From Chloroflexota bacterium (lineage in GTDB: Bacteria; Chloroflexota; Anaerolineae; CG2-30-64-16), in contig JAKPQT010000315.1 of assembly GCA_029555885.1 (NCBI GenBank), forward strand, positions 1 to 35,931: a DNA stretch of 35,931 nucleotides, read 5' to 3'. Within the stretch, counting starts at the first letter, position 1; every line of letters starts with the position of its first letter. The notes under the pieces were generated by a model that saw only the letters and a list, made by a program, of their open reading frames with translations, was not told where the DNA came from and did no database searches. Below, piece after piece: positions 33,876 to 35,931 of the stretch. A program made the position numbers and the translations under genes.

Positions 33876-34975
33876 TGCCGTCGCTTACAGCGCTGCCATC
33901 GCTCGCCGTCATCGTCGTCAGCTATAACGTGCGGGAGTTGCTGGCTGCATGCCTGCGCGCAACGTACGCCAGCCTTGCCCTCTCGCCTGAACTGGCCGCG
34001 ACGGTCATCGTCGTGGACAACGCCTCCGCCGACGGCAGCGCAGAGATGGTCAGCCGCAACTTCCCGGCCGTGACGCTGCTGGCGCGGCAGGACAACCTCG
34101 GCTTTGCCGGCGGCAATAACCTGGCCCTGCGCAGCCTCGGATTTGAGGATAAGCCGCATCCTTCGATTGCGGGCGTCGCGCAGCGACGTACACCCGCTCA
34201 GGATGAAATGCAACAAAGCACCCTGAGCGGAGGGCGGCCCGCAGTTTGGGCCGACCGCAGTCGAAGGGGCGGCCCTCCCCCCGACCTGATCCTCCTGCTC
34301 AACCCGGACGCGGAGCCGCTGGGCGATGCCATCGGCCGCATGACGCGTTTCCTGCTGTCCCATCCCGACGTGGGCGGCGTGGGCGCACAGCTCCAGTACC
34401 CCGACGGCCGCTTCCAGCACGGCGCATTCCGCTTCCCCGGCCTCCTGCAACTGTGGTTCGATTTCTTCATGCCGCGACCGCGGCGGCTGCTCGAATCCCG
34501 GTTCAACGGGCGCTATGACCGGCGGCTGTACACGGCAGGCCAACCGTTCCCGATCGACTTTGCCCTCGGCGCTGCGCTGATGCTCCGCCGCGAAGCCGTC
34601 GAGGCCGCAGGGCTGCTGGACGAGGGCTACTTCATGTATGCGGAAGAAGTGGACTGGTGCTGGCGCATCCAACGCGCGGGCTGGCCCTTCTATTGTGTCC
34701 CGGCCGCGCGGGTCATCCATCACGGTGGCGCGAGCACGCGCCAGTTCCGCACGGCGTCCTTTCTTAACCTGTGGCGCAGCCGTCACCGGCTGTACGGCCG
34801 GTTCTATGGCCCGCTGCGTCGCGCGGCGGCAGGTCGCATCATCCGGCTCGGCATGGCGGCGGAGGCGCGCCGTGCGCGGGCGGCGGCGCAGCAAGGGCAG
34901 ATCACAGATGAGGAGCTGGCCGCGCGGCTTGCTGCCGTTGAGACTGTAGTGCAGCTCTTTGCGAGAGGTTCCTGA
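33875..34975 (+). CDS. Family 2 glycosyltransferase (rhamnosyltransferase-like) with in-frame repeat insertion
   Basis: This is a 366-residue GT-A enzyme. Motifs are VVDNASADGS (D48), GFAGGNNLALR (about 77-86), the metal-binding LLLNPDAEP (N143-D145) and the acceptor region EVDWCWRIQRAGW. It lacks membrane helices and probably acts at the inner face of the membrane on a glycan intermediate. Between NNLALRSLGF and the LILLLNPD strand, residues about 92-135 are encoded by two palindromic repeats; in most homologues that link is only some ten residues long. The insertion keeps the frame and leaves both flanking motifs intact. ATG 33875 overlaps the lipoprotein stop. Confidence 0.88.
   Translation: MPSLTALPSLAVIVVSYNVRELLAACLRATYASLALSPELAATVIVVDNASADGSAEMVSRNFPAVTLLARQDNLGFAGGNNLALRSLGFEDKPHPSIAGVAQRRTPAQDEMQQSTLSGGRPAVWADRSRRGGPPPDLILLLNPDAEPLGDAIGRMTRFLLSHPDVGGVGAQLQYPDGRFQHGAFRFPGLLQLWFDFFMPRPRRLLESRFNGRYDRRLYTAGQPFPIDFALGAALMLRREAVEAAGLLDEGYFMYAEEVDWCWRIQRAGWPFYCVPAARVIHHGGASTRQFRTASFLNLWRSRHRLYGRFYGPLRRAAAGRIIRLGMAAEARRARAAAQQGQITDEELAARLAAVETVVQLFARGS
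34158..34204. repeat. Constant-end palindromic repeat, copy 4 (inverted, in frame in GT2 gene)
   Basis: Left end CCTTCGATT (one base from the consensus), right end CCGCTCAGG. The core CGTCGC-GCA-GCGACG (34174-34188) forms a 6-bp stem with the same GCA loop as copy 1 but different stem bases. Confidence 0.78.
34221..34268. repeat. Constant-end palindromic repeat, copy 5 (in frame in GT2 gene)
   Basis: Left end CCTGAGCGG, right end AGTCGAAGG. The core pairs CGGCCC (34235-34240) with GGGCCG (34248-34253), loop of 7 nt. It is translated with copy 4; the two face each other in opposite orientation. Confidence 0.78.
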
Positions 34976-34976
34976 C

Positions 34977-35741
34977 ATGGGGGATACAGCAGACGGCCCG
35001 GCGGTGCAACTGGCAGTCGTGATTCTGACGAAGAACGAGGCGCGCCACATCGGTGACTGCCTCGCGATGCTGGGCTTCGCCGATCGCGTCGTCGTATCCG
35101 ATTCGTACAGCACCGACGGCACAGTCGAGATCGCGCAGGCAGCGGGCGCCGAGGTGCTGCAGCGGCCCTTCGATAACTTTGCCAGTCAGCGCAACGCCGC
35201 CCTGGATGCCGTCGATACGGAGTGGGTCTTCTTCGTGGATGCCGATGAGCGCATCCCGCCGGAGCTGGCCGCGGAGGTGCGCCGGGTGATCGTGGAGCAG
35301 CCCGAAGTGGGGTGGTGGGTGCCGCGGCACAACTACATCGCGGGCCAGCGTGTGCGGTTCGGCGGCTTCTACCCGGATTACCAGTTGCGGCTGTTGCGTC
35401 GCGGCCATGCGCGCTACGATCCGACGCGGCCCGTCCATGAGGTCGTGCTGCTCGACGGGCCGGCGGGGCATCTCGAGAACGTGATGATCCACTACAACTA
35501 CGATACGTGGGCGCAGTTCCATGCCAAACAGCGCCGCTACGCGCGCCTGGAAGGCCAGGCGCTGCGCCAGCGGGGCATCAAGCCGTGGCCGCACAAGTTC
35601 TTCCGCTATCCCTGGCGCGAGTTTTGGCGGCGCTATGTCACGCTTGAAGGCTACCGTGATGGCTGGCTCGGCCTCAAGCTGGCCGTGCTCCTGGGATACT
35701 ATTACGGGTTCATGCCCCACTGGCATCTGCTGAAGAGCTGA
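34977..35741 (+). CDS. Family 2 glycosyltransferase, WaaE/KdtX-like
   Basis: This is a 254-residue glycosyltransferase. Motifs are VVILTKNEARHI at the N-terminus, SDSYSTDGT (about 41-49), QRNAALD and the metal-binding FVDADE (D88, D90), then PDYQLRLLRR. That set matches the WaaE/SunS-like branch, which adds hexoses to glycan cores. A short hydrophobic stretch near the C-terminus may touch the membrane. I take ATG 34977, with GAGAGG 8 nt upstream and 1 nt after the previous stop; a TTG 18 nt earlier would overlap that gene. It ends 20 nt before a convergent gene. Confidence 0.9.
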   Translation: MGDTADGPAVQLAVVILTKNEARHIGDCLAMLGFADRVVVSDSYSTDGTVEIAQAAGAEVLQRPFDNFASQRNAALDAVDTEWVFFVDADERIPPELAAEVRRVIVEQPEVGWWVPRHNYIAGQRVRFGGFYPDYQLRLLRRGHARYDPTRPVHEVVLLDGPAGHLENVMIHYNYDTWAQFHAKQRRYARLEGQALRQRGIKPWPHKFFRYPWREFWRRYVTLEGYRDGWLGLKLAVLLGYYYGFMPHWHLLKS

Positions 35742-35761
35742 ACCCCCGGCTCCCCTCGCGC

Positions 35762-35931
35762 TTACGGCAAAGCTCCGGGAACCAGGCTGAACTCGAACAG
35801 CCCCACCCGGTTGGATAGCCCGGACACCAGCACCGGCGTGCTCGATGTCACCTGTCCCTGCGCGGCATAGAACAGGGTCGCAGGGGCCAGCGGATTGCCG
35901 GCTACGCCGGGGTCACTGTAGGGCGCGGCAT
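35762..35931 (-). CDS. C-terminal end of an unidentified protein (5' end outside window)
   Basis: A frame open from the right edge of the window to TAA at 35764-35762 encodes 56 residues ending GLFEFSLVPGALP, preceded by PLAPATLFYAAQGQVTSS. The residue mix (Val, Ser, Gly, Leu, Pro) and the gene's convergent position suggest a real, possibly extracytoplasmic beta-rich protein. No family can be named from this piece. The 20-nt gap to the preceding gene holds no obvious terminator. Confidence 0.55.
   Translation of the reverse strand, partial: AAPYSDPGVAGNPLAPATLFYAAQGQVTSSTPVLVSGLSNRVGLFEFSLVPGALP

Noticed and set aside
27638..34268. CRISPR array
   Set aside because: The repeat copies are kilobases apart, vary in core and orientation, and there are no cas genes.

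Overview
The window is a high-GC bacterial chromosome segment (roughly two-thirds G+C by eye). It is densely coded, with many GTG/TTG starts, 1-4 nt start/stop overlaps and sigma70-type promoters that repeatedly show a 17-nt spacer. Large multi-membrane glycosyltransferase-like proteins (including a DUF2079 protein and one with an ILEI/FAM3-type C-terminus), propeller-plus-ATPase proteins and dispersed short repeats suggest a Chloroflexota (Anaerolineae-like) genome. That taxonomic call is inference; no rRNA or other marker gene is present. No tRNA, rRNA, CRISPR array, transposase or phage gene was seen. No stretch above 300 bases lacks a gene; the longest gaps are 15167-15458 and 27595-27850.

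Layout. 1-930: 3' part of a GAF/SpoIIE-type PP2C phosphatase. 1000-11657, all minus strand: folC, lon, a membrane-anchored hypothetical, an AlbA_2/ATPase/winged-helix regulator, two tandem paralogous membrane proteins, a small HAD phosphatase-like protein and, with its own promoter region, a leucyl aminopeptidase. 11781-14624: a 947-residue membrane protein ending in an ILEI/FAM3-like domain. 14714-15166 (minus): a secreted LysM protein. 15459-20016: a two-gene unit of a transmembrane sensor (14 propeller repeats, a Y_Y_Y-like domain, one membrane helix and a cytoplasmic STAND/AAA ATPase) and a soluble STAND-type ATPase. 20043-26993: an operon-like run for nucleotide-sugar and glycan synthesis: DegT/WbpE-like aminotransferase, DPM-like GT2, GT4, SDR epimerase, WlbA-like oxidoreductase, WlbB-like acyltransferase and an LPG-synthase/flippase-type membrane protein. 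27013-27594 (minus): a PAPS-type sulfotransferase. 27851-35741: a DUF2079 protein, a GT-C glycosyltransferase, a lipoprotein with FlgD-like Ig modules, and two GT2 enzymes. 35762-35931 (minus): the C-terminus of an unidentified protein.

How it fits together. From 20 to 36 kb the genes look like a cell-surface glycan locus. The aminotransferase, oxidoreductase and acyltransferase match three steps of the 2,3-diacetamido-uronic acid (WbpB/E/D, WlbA/C/B) pathway, while the several glycosyltransferases, membrane proteins and sulfotransferase would assemble and decorate the polymer. The upstream sensor/ATPase pair may respond to an envelope signal, but its output is unknown.

The most unusual signal is a set of short structured repeats. 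One family has constant ends (CCTGAGCGG ... AGTCGAAGG) and a core that differs in every copy yet stays self-complementary. It occurs five times: once in the apparent 5' leader of the sulfotransferase gene, and as oppositely oriented pairs inserted in frame inside two glycosyltransferase genes. Two other families (CTTCGCG-rich and AATCTTCAATC-like) are also translated in frame inside the 947-residue protein. Another pair of long perfect hairpins with a GAA loop sits at gene ends, one supplying a stop codon, and a GTTGAAAG-type repeat supplies both a stop and a start codon at one junction.
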